From assembly GCF_900215155.1 (NCBI RefSeq), contig NZ_LT907980.1, positions 3,286,001 through 3,350,000 of the forward strand: DNA of 64,000 bases, written 5' to 3'. Positions 1 through 8,830 of this stretch are shown here, in pieces (the first letter of the stretch is position 1; each line of letters begins with the position of its first letter). The notes beneath the pieces were generated by a model that had not been told where the DNA came from, made no database searches, and was given only the letters and a program-made list of their open reading frames with translations. The position numbers were made by a program, and so were the translations under genes. The stretch comes from Marinobacter sp. LV10R510-11A. GTDB lineage: Bacteria > Pseudomonadota > Gammaproteobacteria > Pseudomonadales > Oleiphilaceae.

Positions 1-2
1 AG

Positions 3-623
3 GTATTTGAAATCGATAGCGATTGGAGCGACGTAGAGCTTGCGACAATACCCTGTGCTTATGGAACGGCGGAAAACATGCTGCACCGTGCAAACGTAAA
101 AAGAACTGACCGCGTGTTGGTTACTGGGGCGTCGGGTGGAGTCGGATCAGCGGCTGTGCAGTTGGCGAAGCGTCGGGGTGCCTATGTTATCGCCGTAGCC
201 GGCGAAAGTAAGCTGGATTCTGTCCGAGGTCTGGGGGCCGACCAAGTGATTACCCGGGGCTCGGACTTGAGCACTGAGCTTCAGGACTCATCGGTGGATA
301 TTGTTATCGACAATGTTGCTGGTGAGCAGGTCGGGAAGCTGTTGAAGCTGGTGGCTCGTGGTGGCCGATATGTTTCGTCTGGAGCGATTGCCGGGCCGAT
401 AACGACCATCGATATGCGCGATTTTTATCTCAAGGACTTAACACTAATTGGTTGCACAGCCTGGGATGAACCGGTCTTTTCAAATCTCATCGATTACATT
501 GAAAAAGGTGATATACGTCCTCTGGTCGCGAAAACGTTCGAGCTGAAAGACATAGCGACTGCGCAAGAGGAATTCCTCAAGAAGATGCACTTTGGAAACT
601 TTGTACTGGTGCCGCCACTATGA
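3..623 (+). CDS. MDR-family zinc-type alcohol dehydrogenase / quinone oxidoreductase, C-terminal part
   Basis: The frame is open from the left edge of the window, so the 5' part of the gene is missing. The visible residues include IPCAYGTAENML, typical of the step before the Rossmann fold in medium-chain dehydrogenases, then GASGGVGSAAVQLA, the NAD(P)H-binding glycine motif, and a closing FGNFVLVPPL. Family members reduce quinones, enones or alcohols with NAD(P)H in the cytoplasm; the substrate here cannot be read. An attC-like site follows 55 bases after the stop, so this gene may itself be the payload of a cassette or the last gene before the array. Confidence 0.85.
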   Translation, partial: VFEIDSDWSDVELATIPCAYGTAENMLHRANVKRTDRVLVTGASGGVGSAAVQLAKRRGAYVIAVAGESKLDSVRGLGADQVITRGSDLSTELQDSSVDIVIDNVAGEQVGKLLKLVARGGRYVSSGAIAGPITTIDMRDFYLKDLTLIGCTAWDEPVFSNLIDYIEKGDIRPLVAKTFELKDIATAQEEFLKKMHFGNFVLVPPL

Positions 624-678
624 AAGCCCCTCCTCGCAGGGCAATAGGCGAAAAGATACGATCCCCATTCAAAGGCCC

Positions 679-722
679 TAACAATGCAATCCACGCGACA
701 AGCGCGTGATTGCGTGCGTTAG
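679..722 (+). other. attC-like recombination site 1
   Basis: Begins TAACAATGCA and ends GTGCGTTAG. The inner part pairs as a hairpin (ATCCACGCG with CGCGTGAT). Left TAAC and right GTTA boxes match the integron attC consensus (RYYYAAC and GTTRRRY). It is the first of a series of such sites in this window. Confidence 0.7.
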
Positions 723-740
723 ATTCATTCGGAGGTATGC

Positions 741-959
741 GTGAAACTCGATCATAGATACAAATATGAATGTGATTCGTTCAAGTTGCTAGTTGATGAG
801 TTCGAGCGTCAAGTTGACGATTACAAACTTAAAAATCAACATTATGCTGAAGAAACGATAGTACACGACCTTAACGAATATCAGGCACCAAGATACATTT
901 CGAATTACAAATCTATATTGACTAGTTCGCTAATTATTGAGCGCGCGCACCTTCAATAG
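741..959 (+). CDS. Cassette protein of unknown function, 3' end replaced
   Basis: A GTG start at 741 follows the ribosome-binding stretch GGAGGT, 19 bases after the GCGTTAG of the preceding attC, the usual layout of a cassette gene. The product is about 72 residues, charged and without recognisable motifs. Its last codons run into foreign DNA: after a 14-bp repeat (934-947) the sequence is that of a glutamine synthetase fragment, so the native C-terminus is lost. If the inserted segment is removed at the repeats, the frame would end ERAGVEA shortly after 2188. Confidence 0.5.
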   Translation: MKLDHRYKYECDSFKLLVDEFERQVDDYKLKNQHYAEETIVHDLNEYQAPRYISNYKSILTSSLIIERAHLQ

Positions 960-1082
960 GGCTGACGGGTCCACCCGCTTGCCGCGAACAATGCCATTGA
1001 TATCCGGAATCAGCAGATCCACAAACTGCAGCTCGGGGTGCGCCTTGAGAAATGCGTCGGTGCTCACGGAACCAGTACCCAT
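930..1082 (-). pseudogene. N-terminal fragment of a glutamine synthetase / gamma-glutamylputrescine synthetase
   Basis: Reading the minus strand from an ATG at 1082 gives a 50-residue peptide. It contains VDLLIPDINGIVRGKRVD followed by PSALLKV, the N-terminal beta-grasp start of PuuA-like glutamine synthetases. The full family protein is about 450 residues, so only the first tenth is present. The reading breaks at 948, where the 14-bp repeat and the cassette gene begin. It is a non-functional fragment carried in with its upstream region. Confidence 0.7.
934..947 (+). repeat. 14-bp direct repeat, left copy
   Basis: TTATTGAGCGCGCG, repeated exactly at 2175-2188. The two copies bracket a segment with a glutamine synthetase fragment and a methyltransferase gene. 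Confidence 0.8.
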
Positions 1083-1503
1083 AGGGGAAGCCTTTCAGAA
1101 CTGAAACAGGCCTGTGGCGCAGAGGGCGGCACAGGGAAATTTGCAACGGCACGTTGGATTCGCGCCTTAGCGCTCCTTTATCCCGCGTTTCGGGGGTTTT
1201 GGCAAGATAGGCACATACCGTATTGGACCCATGCTTCGGGTTTATCTGGGCAGTGATTAGCTTGTTGATACTATACACAGGCGGATTGGCGGACCGGATC
1301 ACCACGGCCTCGATCTGGCGGCGCGAGAGTGGCAACAGAGTGGCGAGAGGGTCAGTTTTTCAGGTACCATTTCAGAAGTGGCTGCTTTTGCTTAGCGGAC
1401 TGCTTAGGTTATTGAAAAAATGGTACTTTTAGCCGATCCTTTTTATCTATTCATAAGCAATCCAGGCCAGCCTGCCAGGCCGCAGGGGGAGAAACAGAAC
1501 GGT
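1083..1503. other. Non-coding region between divergent fragment and methyltransferase
   Basis: About 420 bases with no convincing gene. It lies between the 5' end of the minus-strand glutamine synthetase fragment and the start of the plus-strand methyltransferase, so it probably holds the divergent promoters of the source locus. I see no attC-like hairpin in it. Confidence 0.4.
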
Positions 1504-2154
1504 ATGACGAATCAGAGAATCGCCAAAACGGAAATCCTTAATAAGGTGTATACCGCTGATAATCATGAAGAGCTGATGGACGCCTATCAGGCCTGGGCAA
1601 GCGACTACGACAGCGATCTCGTGGATCGGTTTGGGTATGTTGCCCATATCGCCAGCGCAAAGACCCTGGATCAGGCGCTTTGCTGCCAGCATGACGCGGT
1701 CATCCTTGATGCCGGAAGCGGGACAGGTCTGGTGGGGAAGGAGCTTGCGACGCTGGGGTACACCACCATGGATGCGCTGGACTATTCCCGGGATATGCTG
1801 GACGAAGCAGCGGCCAAGGGCATCTATCGGTCATTTTTTCAGGCGGACATGACCAAACCTCTTCCGTTTGCAGACAATACCTACGATGCCGTGGTCTGCA
1901 CCGGTACCTTCACCTACGGTCATGTCAGGGGTGACGCATTTGCCGAGTTGATTCGCGTTACCCGCCCCGGTGGCACGATCGTTTTCACGATACGTGAGGG
2001 AGCTTTCGAGGATTACGGTTACCGCGCGAAGATGCTGGAGCTTGAGGTTCAGGGCGACTGGGAACTGCTCAGCTTCTACGATACGCCTTACCAGATCGAG
2101 GAGGAAAACACCTGCAAGATGTGCACCTATCGCGTGCCAGGCGCGGCCGCCTGA
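1504..2154 (+). CDS. Class I SAM-dependent methyltransferase
   Basis: Product of 216 residues. Motif I (LDAGSGTGLVGKEL) starts near residue 70, with motif II acid in ALDYS, a motif III-like region around FQADM and the post-motif VTRPGGTIVFT. This is the seven-strand methyltransferase fold, with S-adenosylmethionine as donor; the acceptor is not evident. I chose the ATG at 1504 because a purine-rich GGGGGAGAAA lies upstream; an in-frame ATG at 1420 gives an implausible leader. The gene sits inside the segment between the 14-bp repeats and has no attC of its own, so it seems to have entered by a route other than cassette integration. Confidence 0.75.
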   Translation: MTNQRIAKTEILNKVYTADNHEELMDAYQAWASDYDSDLVDRFGYVAHIASAKTLDQALCCQHDAVILDAGSGTGLVGKELATLGYTTMDALDYSRDMLDEAAAKGIYRSFFQADMTKPLPFADNTYDAVVCTGTFTYGHVRGDAFAELIRVTRPGGTIVFTIREGAFEDYGYRAKMLELEVQGDWELLSFYDTPYQIEEENTCKMCTYRVPGAAA

Positions 2155-2174
2155 TTCGAGAGTGTTGCACTTAG

Positions 2175-2188
2175 TTATTGAGCGCGCG
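2175..2188 (+). repeat. 14-bp direct repeat, right copy
   Basis: Exact copy of 934-947. It marks the right border of the 1.2-kb inserted segment. Confidence 0.8.
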
Positions 2189-2411
2189 GGGGTTGAAGCT
2201 TGATCATTTGCGTCCCTTATCTGCATTGATCGAATCGTTGGGCCTATACGTAGATCAATATACAGAATGTGTTTTTGAGAAAAACGCCGACATTATCGCT
2301 GGCCACTACGTATCCTCATATCTCGGCTATGTTGAAGCTCTTCAAAGGCTCGGAGTAAGCCTGCAAAAGAGTGATGACGTCTGGCATAATCTTCTATTCA
2401 AATATGGCTAA
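2178..2411 (+). CDS. Cassette protein of unknown function
   Basis: An open frame of 77 codons from a TTG, ending in TAA that is also the first triplet of the next attC (TAACAAG). No family is recognised. The 5' end overlaps the right copy of the 14-bp repeat, so the native start may have been lost or may lie further in. It may be the 3' part of the same cassette whose 5' part is the ORF at 741. Confidence 0.4.
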   Translation: MSARGLKLDHLRPLSALIESLGLYVDQYTECVFEKNADIIAGHYVSSYLGYVEALQRLGVSLQKSDDVWHNLLFKYG

Positions 2412-2487
2412 CAAGTGCAGGCATGGCGACGCCCATTACATTGCGCCTTCGGCTCCATTCCATTGGCGCGCATGCTGCAAGCGTTAT
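2410..2487 (+). other. attC-like site 2
   Basis: Starts TAACAAGTGCAGGC and ends GCTGCAAGCGTTAT. The middle holds the arm GCGCCTTCGGCTCC, shared almost exactly with the site at 4813-4892 and loosely with 14690-14768, so these three form one attC subtype. Confidence 0.85.
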
Positions 2488-2560
2488 GCGGAACGTTCGT
2501 CTTGACGCACGTACCTAAAGGCGTACACTGGTAAAAAGTTGAATACATCAGAGGTGCGTC

Positions 2561-2803
2561 ATGACCGGAATTACAGCAACTGAGGCGCGCAGCAACCTTT
2601 ATCGGTTGATTGACGAAACTGCCGAGTCCCACCAACCAATCATCATCATGGGTAAACGGAACAAAGCTGTCTTGGTTTCCGAGGAAGATTGGTCTGCAAT
2701 TCAGGAAACGCTCTACCTACTCTCTGTTCCAGGTATGCGTGAGTCTATTCGTGAGGGGATGGATACTCCTGTGGATGAATGCGATGAGGAGCTGGGCTGG
2801 TGA
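2561..2803 (+). CDS. Phd/YefM-family antitoxin
   Basis: 80 residues with the antitoxin N-terminus ITATEARSNLYRLIDE and the strand VLVSEEDW, as in YefM. Such proteins bind their own promoter through the N-terminal fold and mask the toxin with the C-terminus. The stop overlaps the start of the toxin gene at 2800 by four bases (ATGA type), so translation is probably coupled. The pair sits in one cassette in the forward orientation. Confidence 0.88.
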   Translation: MTGITATEARSNLYRLIDETAESHQPIIIMGKRNKAVLVSEEDWSAIQETLYLLSVPGMRESIREGMDTPVDECDEELGW

Positions 2804-3063
2804 AATGGAAGTTGGTTTACACCAAGCAAGCCCAGAAAGATGCGAAGAAGTTGGCCTCCAGCGGCCTCAAGCCAAAAGCTCAGGAATTGTTGGCTCTAGT
2901 TGCGGAAGATCCATACCGCAAGCCGCCTCCGTTTGAGAAACTGATCGGTGATCTTGCGGGGGCCTATTCACGCCGCATCAATATTCAACATCGTTTGGTG
3001 TATCAGGTGCTCGAGGACGAGCGGGTAGTGAAAGTCCTCCGGCTCTGGAGCCACTACGAATAA
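2800..3063 (+). CDS. YoeB/Txe-family toxin
   Basis: 87 residues. The motifs KDAKKL, PFEKLIGDLAGAYSRRINIQHRLVYQV and the final RLWSHYE are the RelE-fold Txe/YoeB signature, including the C-terminal His-Tyr pair that takes part in ribosome-dependent mRNA cleavage. Length is normal (E. coli YoeB has 84). It is translated with the antitoxin just upstream and appears intact. The attC after it is interrupted by an IS110 element. Confidence 0.88.
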   Translation: MKWKLVYTKQAQKDAKKLASSGLKPKAQELLALVAEDPYRKPPPFEKLIGDLAGAYSRRINIQHRLVYQVLEDERVVKVLRLWSHYE

Positions 3064-3098
3064 TGCATAACCAGTGACTGTGGTGTCAATCCTATAAA

Positions 3099-4254
<1,156 letters not shown>

Positions 4255-4335
4255 ACAAGTCGCTCAAGTACGTTCCCGGCCTGAAGGCCGTCCACCGGAT
4301 GCCCTAGTCGGGCGCGGCTTAATTTTGGCGTTATA
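4255..4335 (+). other. attC-like site 3, right portion (left box at 3068-3071)
   Basis: ACAAGTCGCTCAAG through GGCGTTAT with a long stem built from CGGCCTGAAGGCCG. Its left TAAC box remains beside the yoeB stop, on the other side of the IS110 element. The core resembles the site at 8912-8990. Confidence 0.75.
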
Positions 4336-4349
4336 TGTGAGGAGTATGG

Positions 4350-4589
4350 ATGAGTCCTACAGTATTCAGAGAAAAGGGATATCGCTTCTTTTTCTTTTCG
4401 CGAGAAGAATCTCGCATGCATGTTCATGTAGTCTCAGGTGATGGCGAGGCTAAATTCTGGCTTGAACCAGATCTTGAGCTTGCCAAAAATTACGGGTACA
4501 ACCGGCAGCAATTAAAAGAAATCGAATCATTGGTGGAGGATCACCGCGATGAGCTTGTCAGCGCTTGGAAACAGCACTTCAGCAGTTGA
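4350..4589 (+). CDS. DUF4160-domain protein
   Basis: 79 residues beginning MSPTVFREKGYRFFFFSREESRMHVHV, a pattern I recognise as DUF4160 (small proteins with a conserved HVHV stretch). Function is not established. It overlaps the next gene (DUF2442) by 41 bases in another frame, and the two form one cassette. This pairing recurs in bacterial genomes and resembles the layout of toxin-antitoxin modules. Confidence 0.8.
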   Translation: MSPTVFREKGYRFFFFSREESRMHVHVVSGDGEAKFWLEPDLELAKNYGYNRQQLKEIESLVEDHRDELVSAWKQHFSS

Positions 4590-4815
4590 GGTGACAAATA
4601 TCTCTGCACATGGTGTGTGGCTCCTTGCGCACGACCGTGAGTTTTTCATGCCGTACAAAAATTTCCCTTGGTTCAAGGAACAGCGAGTCAGTGCAATTGT
4701 GAATGTCGAGGAGCAGTCTCCTGGGCACTTCTATTGGCCTGAGCTTGATGTAGACCTGACGGCGGAAATTATTGAGCATCCTGAGAGGTTTCCAAACGTA
4801 GCTCACAGCACATAA
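4549..4815 (+). CDS. DUF2442-domain protein
   Basis: 88 residues. VTNISAHGVWLLAHDREFFMPYKNFPWFKEQ is the DUF2442 core, a small fold of unknown role often encoded beside DUF4160. The ATG at 4549 is deep inside the upstream gene; a later start near the valine of VEVTNIS is possible. The stop TAA is the first triplet of the following attC (TAACCAG). Confidence 0.8.
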   Translation: MSLSALGNSTSAVEVTNISAHGVWLLAHDREFFMPYKNFPWFKEQRVSAIVNVEEQSPGHFYWPELDVDLTAEIIEHPERFPNVAHST

Positions 4816-4892
4816 CCAGTGCAGGCACGGCGACGCCCTTTCCATTGCGCCTTCGGCTCCATTCCATAGGCGCGCATGCTGCAATCGTTAAA
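4813..4892 (+). other. attC-like site 4
   Basis: TAACCAGTGCAGGC to GCTGCAATCGTTAAA, nearly identical in its core to site 2 (2410-2487). Confidence 0.85.
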
Positions 4893-5187
4893 GGCCTTAC
4901 TCCGGTGTTCATTGGTTTGGTGTTTGGCGCGGGCTTCAGTGGCTGTCCGCAGTCTGAAAACAGTCTTCAGTCTGGCAACGGTTTTGGCGGCTAATCTGGT
5001 GTTCAGGTCACTGGGCAATCCGGCGTACTCATCGTGCAGCTTCCGCCTATTCGGTGTTCTGGTTCTTGGCGCCATGGGTCGTGCTGGTGCAAGGTATCGG
5101 GAGTGGGCATTCGGTCTTGGGTGCCAATACAAAACAACGGGTAACCGGCCCTTAACCAGTCGGTCAACCGGGGACCGGACGCCATAA
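4876..5187 (+). CDS. Possible cassette ORF of unknown function
   Basis: An open frame covers the whole cassette but its ATG lies inside the preceding attC and its 3' end runs into the next attC. A GTG inside the cassette could be the true start. The peptide is rich in Ser, Leu, Val and Arg with no recognised family. The cassette may equally be without a gene. Confidence 0.25.
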   Translation: MLQSLKALLRCSLVWCLARASVAVRSLKTVFSLATVLAANLVFRSLGNPAYSSCSFRLFGVLVLGAMGRAGARYREWAFGLGCQYKTTGNRPLTSRSTGDRTP

Positions 5188-5242
5188 GCTGGCGCTTCTG
5201 GTTCCCTCCGCTGCGCTCCGGCGCCGGTTACCTCAGCGTTAA
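5153..5242 (+). other. attC-like site 5
   Basis: TAACCAGTCGG on the left, TCAGCGTTAAC on the right, with a long imperfect stem (GGGGACCGGACGCC against GGCGCCGGTTACC) and a loop containing CCTCCGCTGCGCTCC. Confidence 0.8.
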
Positions 5243-5266
5243 CCCTTCAATGCACCTTGCCGAAAC

Positions 5267-5281
5267 TACGTCATTGACGTA
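5267..5281 (+). promoter_or_regulatory. Palindromic operator before higB-like gene
   Basis: TACGTCATTGACGTA is a perfect palindrome around its central base, 11 bases before the toxin start. It is the likely binding site of the XRE antitoxin encoded in the same cassette. Confidence 0.5.
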
Positions 5282-5292
5282 TATTTGTGTTC

Positions 5293-5607
5293 ATGTATAC
5301 AGTCATCGAAACCCCAACATTTGAAGAAGACGCCCGAAAAATTTGGTCAGATGATGAGCGAAACGCTTTCTTTGCCTGGCTTGCTGCTGACCCGGAAGTT
5401 GGCGATGTGATTCCTGGTAGTGGCGGGTGCAGGAAGGTTCGGTGGTCTACTGCAGGCATAGGAAAGCGAGGTGGGGTACGTGTTATCTACTTCACTCGAT
5501 TGGCAAATGGAGAAATCTGGCTATTGGTGATCTACAAAAAAGCCGCCAGAGAGAACATGCCTGCTCACATCCTGAAGTCAATTCGCGAGGTATTGGAAAA
5601 TGAGTAA
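5293..5607 (+). CDS. RelE/HigB-family toxin
   Basis: 104 residues from the ATG at 5293; a GTG two codons upstream is possible. The signature GDVIPGSGGCRKVRWSTAG then GKRGGVRVIYF marks the HigB-like (RelE fold) toxins that cleave mRNA on the ribosome. The toxin comes first and the antitoxin second, the inverted order typical of HigBA/NadS-type pairs. The last codons overlap the start of the antitoxin gene. Confidence 0.88.
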   Translation: MYTVIETPTFEEDARKIWSDDERNAFFAWLAADPEVGDVIPGSGGCRKVRWSTAGIGKRGGVRVIYFTRLANGEIWLLVIYKKAARENMPAHILKSIREVLENE

Positions 5608-5905
5608 AGTAACCGAGACGCTCAGCGCTGAAGAACTTGGCAATAAGCTGCTCCAGTCCGTGAAGGAGATGAAAGCGGGTAAGGCAGCCCGTATCACCGA
5701 AGTAGAGCCTAACGAGGTTGCCGAGGCCCGAAGTAAAACAGGGCTTTCACAGCGTCAGTTTGCCGACGTATTGCATATCTCTGCTCGTACTTTGCAAGAA
5801 TGGGAGCAAGGTCGGCGCAAGCCTTCAGGTGCTGCCAAAGCACTTATTCAAATAGCTTTTCGCCATCCTGAGGTTATCAAAGAGGGCCTGACACTCAGGG
5901 GTTAA
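5600..5905 (+). CDS. XRE-family antitoxin of the HigA/NadS type
   Basis: 101 residues with a helix-turn-helix around residues 50-85: EARSKTGLSQRQFADVLHIS then RTLQEWEQGRRKPSG. It pairs with the upstream toxin and probably represses the pair through 5267-5281. The stop TAA merges with the left box of the next attC (TTAACAA). A very similar antitoxin stands alone at 21076. Confidence 0.88.
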   Translation: MSKVTETLSAEELGNKLLQSVKEMKAGKAARITEVEPNEVAEARSKTGLSQRQFADVLHISARTLQEWEQGRRKPSGAAKALIQIAFRHPEVIKEGLTLRG

Positions 5906-5976
5906 CAATACGCGTCACTCGGACGGCCTTTTCTCCGCTTCGCTCCGAAAAGTCCGCCGGTGCGCTTCGCGTTAGC
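5902..5976 (+). other. attC-like site 6
   Basis: TTAACAATACGCG to TTCGCGTTAGC. The stem pairs GGACGGCCTTTTC with GAAAAGTCCGCC around CTCCGCTTCGCTCC. Confidence 0.85.
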
Positions 5977-5999
5977 TTACTTTGAAGGAGAGAAATTGA

Positions 6000-6572
6000 G
6001 TGGCTGATAATATCAATTTTGCAGTGCGTACATTGGAATTAAGTGATATTCCAAATATTGTCAGTTACTGGCTGGAGTCTTCACCTACAGATTTAGCTCG
6101 CATGGGGGCAGATGCGTCGAAATTCCCAACCGCCGAGCAGCTCGAGATAAGCCTCAGAAGCGGAATCGGGCAAGCCAATCACGATGCCCAGACTTCCTAT
6201 CTAATTTGGCTCATCAATAACATTCCTATTGGTTTTTCCAGTTTGAAAAATATTCATTTTTGCCAGACTGGAGAGATGCATCTACACATGTGGGATGCCT
6301 CCTATAAAGGCAGGGGCTATGGCGGTATTCTTTTTTGCTTGTCCGCCCTAAAATTTTACGAAAAATTCAAGCTTAATAGCATCACCTGTGAACCAAGGTC
6401 ATCAAATCCTCTACCCAATAAGCTGTTTAGTAAAATCGGCTTTCCATTGACAGCAACACGCGTAGGGGCGTCATCCGAATTAAGCCTGATTTGCGAGCTA
6501 AATCAATATACTATCACCAAAAATATTGCCGAAGAATATCTTGCAAATTTAGGGCTCAATTTAGATACATAG
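6000..6572 (+). CDS. GNAT-family N-acetyltransferase
   Basis: 190 residues from a GTG preceded by GAAGGAG. The segment MHLHMWDASYKGRGYGGILF, near residues 95-115, is the acetyl-CoA pyrophosphate-binding motif A of GNAT enzymes (R/Q-x-x-G-x-G/A pattern). Acetyl-CoA is the donor; the acceptor is unknown. A lone gene in a forward cassette, AT-richer than its neighbours, which fits lateral origin. Confidence 0.75.
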   Translation: MADNINFAVRTLELSDIPNIVSYWLESSPTDLARMGADASKFPTAEQLEISLRSGIGQANHDAQTSYLIWLINNIPIGFSSLKNIHFCQTGEMHLHMWDASYKGRGYGGILFCLSALKFYEKFKLNSITCEPRSSNPLPNKLFSKIGFPLTATRVGASSELSLICELNQYTITKNIAEEYLANLGLNLDT

Positions 6573-6601
6573 CAACGTGCGTGCAGTTCAGAGGCAAAAG
6601 C

Positions 6602-6652
6602 TAACAAATAAGGATAGGTCGCGCGCAGCCGCGACCTGATCCGGTGTTGGAC
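6602..6652 (+). other. attC-like site 7 (short form)
   Basis: TAACAAATAAGG on the left, GTGTTGGAC on the right (fits GTTRRRY). The stem GGAT-AGGTCGCG pairs with CGCGACCT-G-ATCC, leaving one unpaired G, a trait of real attC sites where extrahelical bases set strand choice. Confidence 0.65.
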
Positions 6653-6845
6653 GAGCCCGGTGCTTCTCTATTAAGGAAATATCGTCGGCGAACTGAGGGG
6701 TGGTTTGGCCCTGGCATTGGGCGGTGATTTTCGTCAGGCCAGAAGTTCCCGTGACCCTCGGTGGAACCGATAGCCGATCTGTCCTGGTGGTGTCATAGGA
6801 TGCTCTGATCTCTCCCTGTGAGGTGCATGTCGGACGGATGTGGGC

Positions 6846-7919
6846 CTATGCCAGACATCGTCGTCGGGTTATCAGCACGGGCCACCGGCAGGGGCGCCGC
6901 CAAAGCGTGATGCCCATGGGCTCGCCACAGCAGGGGCAAATGCGTTGTTTCCGGGGTTGGGTGACGATCCCGGGTAGCGCGACCCGCAAGAGCCACTGCA
7001 GCCGGTGTAAGGTTTTGCGGGCACCGCCGTGCAGGAACCCGTATTCCCGCACCCGTCGCAGCCCCTTGGGCAGGACATGCTGCAGAACCCGCCAGAGGAA
7101 CCGGCTCGCCGGTTCGGTCAGGGTCTGCCAGCGCCGGGTCTGGCTGTCCTGGTAGCGGAAGGTGACCTGCTCACCGTCGTAATCCACGATGTTCTGCTCC
7201 CGGAGCACACCACGATACAGATAGCGGGCCAGATAGGTCAGCGCCTGGTCGCCACGGCCGACCTGCTCGCACTGGGCGACCCAGTGTTTGGGAATCGATT
7301 CCGGCAAGGCAAAGCCTTGCTCGCGCATCCGGGTGAGGAATTTGGCGCGAAACACGGTGGCCAGGGCCCGGCCGTTGAACAGGTATCGCCCGGCCCGGGC
7401 GTGCCAGTGATGGCCCGTCAGCCCGCCCCCGGGGACCACGATGTGGACATGGGGGTGGAAAGCCAAGCGGCGGGAGTGGGTGTGCAACACCCCGACCAGC
7501 CCGAGCTGGTTGCCCAGGCGTTTATCGTTGCGGGCGAACTGGCACAGCGTCTCCCGGGCGGCCTGGAACAGAGCGTGACAGGTCCATCGGAGGTGGTGCC
7601 AGGCAAAGCCCCGCAACTGGGCCGGTAGGGTGAAGGTCACCAGGAAATAATCCACCGGCAACAGCTTCTGCCGCTGCCGGCCCAGCCATTGGCTGTTGGT
7701 GCTGTGCTGACAGGCAGGGCAACTGCGATGGCCGCAGGACGGGTACGCCTGTTGCACCTGCTGACAGGCGCGACAGTGATAGCGAACCTCGCCACAGTCC
7801 GGCGTATGGCAGGCCAGAATCGACCGCAGGGCGGCGTGATGTTCCGGTCGCATACGTGCCCCGACGTGCTGCTTCAGGCTGGCCTCATGATCGCGCAGAA
7901 TCTGCGCCAGGGTGATCAT
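6846..7919 (-). CDS. IS91-family HUH transposase
   Basis: 357 residues. The N-terminal zinc-binding domain shows CHTPDCGEVRYHCRACQ and CGHRSCPACQ. The HUH motif is in FHPHVHIVVPGGG near residue 155, and the two catalytic tyrosines are in LARYLYRG near residue 235. A second CPCC cluster is near the C-terminus. The family moves by rolling-circle, single-strand transfer. The start overlaps the stop of the recombinase gene by four bases. The frame is intact. Confidence 0.9.
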   Translation of the reverse strand: MITLAQILRDHEASLKQHVGARMRPEHHAALRSILACHTPDCGEVRYHCRACQQVQQAYPSCGHRSCPACQHSTNSQWLGRQRQKLLPVDYFLVTFTLPAQLRGFAWHHLRWTCHALFQAARETLCQFARNDKRLGNQLGLVGVLHTHSRRLAFHPHVHIVVPGGGLTGHHWHARAGRYLFNGRALATVFRAKFLTRMREQGFALPESIPKHWVAQCEQVGRGDQALTYLARYLYRGVLREQNIVDYDGEQVTFRYQDSQTRRWQTLTEPASRFLWRVLQHVLPKGLRRVREYGFLHGGARKTLHRLQWLLRVALPGIVTQPRKQRICPCCGEPMGITLWRRPCRWPVLITRRRCLA

Positions 7920-8830
7920 GGGGTCACCCAGTCAACCTGCAGGCGCTCCACCAGAGCATTAATCATCAGGGCACTGTTCTGCTGGGCCTCATGGGTCATC
8001 CGGGTGTAGCGGGCGGTGGTCACCGGGCTGGCATGGCCGAGCAGGGTCTGAATTGAGCGCAGGTTAACCCCATTTTCCAGCAGATGGGTGGCAAAGCTAT
8101 GGCGCAGGGAATGAATGTGCACATTTTTGCGGATACCGCAGTCCAGAGCGACCTGTTTGATGGCCTTCTGCACTCCACCCCGGTCCATCACCCGGGGCTT
8201 GCCGGAGGTGGCAACCGACGCATACGGCGGGTGTCCCCCGGGAAACAGCAGGTCCGGATGACGGTGAGTGGCCCAATAGCGCCGCAAGGCCTTGAGTGTC
8301 ATCAGCGGTAAAGGCACGAAGCGATCCTTCTTGCCCTTGCCACAGCGCACATGCACCCGCATCAGGTGACTGTCGACATCGGCGATGGTCAGGTTCAGGG
8401 ACTCGCTCAGTCGCAGGCCCAGACTGTAGGTGGTGAGGAAATAGACCTGATAACTGAGTTTGCGTGTGCGACTAATCAGGCGCTCGACCTCCTTCAGGGA
8501 GAGCACGTCCTGCAGGGTCTGAACCTTGGGGGCCTTGACGATAGGGACGTATTCCCAGGGCTTGCGCAGTACATACTGATAGAAACTCTGCAACGCATTG
8601 CGGGCAATCTTGACCAGACTCCAGGACCGATGCTGGACCAGATGCATGAAATACTGCTGGAGCTGATCGGTGCTAAGCTGATCGGGACAGGTCTGGAAAT
8701 AGTCGCAGATCTGTCGCAGGCAACGGGTGTACAGATCGATGGTCTTGGGGCTTTTGCCGCGCAGGGTGAGTTCGGTGAGGTAGCGTTGGTGCAGTGCTTG
8801 AAAACGAGCGTGTTCGTTAGCGTTCATCAC
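7916..8830 (-). CDS. Tyrosine recombinase of the IS91-like element
   Basis: 304 residues with an N-terminal SAM-like core-binding domain and a C-terminal catalytic domain. The catalytic residues are visible: Arg in LGLRLSESLNLT, Lys near GKGKKDR, HxxR in HSLRHSFATHLL, the His in LGHAS and the nucleophile Tyr in TTARYTRM. It lacks the integrase-specific insert of IntI, so it is not an integron integrase. It is probably transcribed with the transposase. Confidence 0.88.
   Translation of the reverse strand: MMNANEHARFQALHQRYLTELTLRGKSPKTIDLYTRCLRQICDYFQTCPDQLSTDQLQQYFMHLVQHRSWSLVKIARNALQSFYQYVLRKPWEYVPIVKAPKVQTLQDVLSLKEVERLISRTRKLSYQVYFLTTYSLGLRLSESLNLTIADVDSHLMRVHVRCGKGKKDRFVPLPLMTLKALRRYWATHRHPDLLFPGGHPPYASVATSGKPRVMDRGGVQKAIKQVALDCGIRKNVHIHSLRHSFATHLLENGVNLRSIQTLLGHASPVTTARYTRMTHEAQQNSALMINALVERLQVDWVTP

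Noticed and set aside
934..1335. 133-codon minus-strand frame as a gene
   Set aside because: Its sense is mixed; the neighbouring frame reads as a glutamine synthetase start, so the long frame is incidental.
7029..7628. 199-codon plus-strand frame
   Set aside because: Antisense of the IS91 transposase; its length reflects high GC content.
7916..8830. Tyrosine recombinase as the integron integrase
   Set aside because: It lacks the IntI-specific insert, has no attI-like partner and overlaps an IS91 transposase gene, so it belongs to that element.
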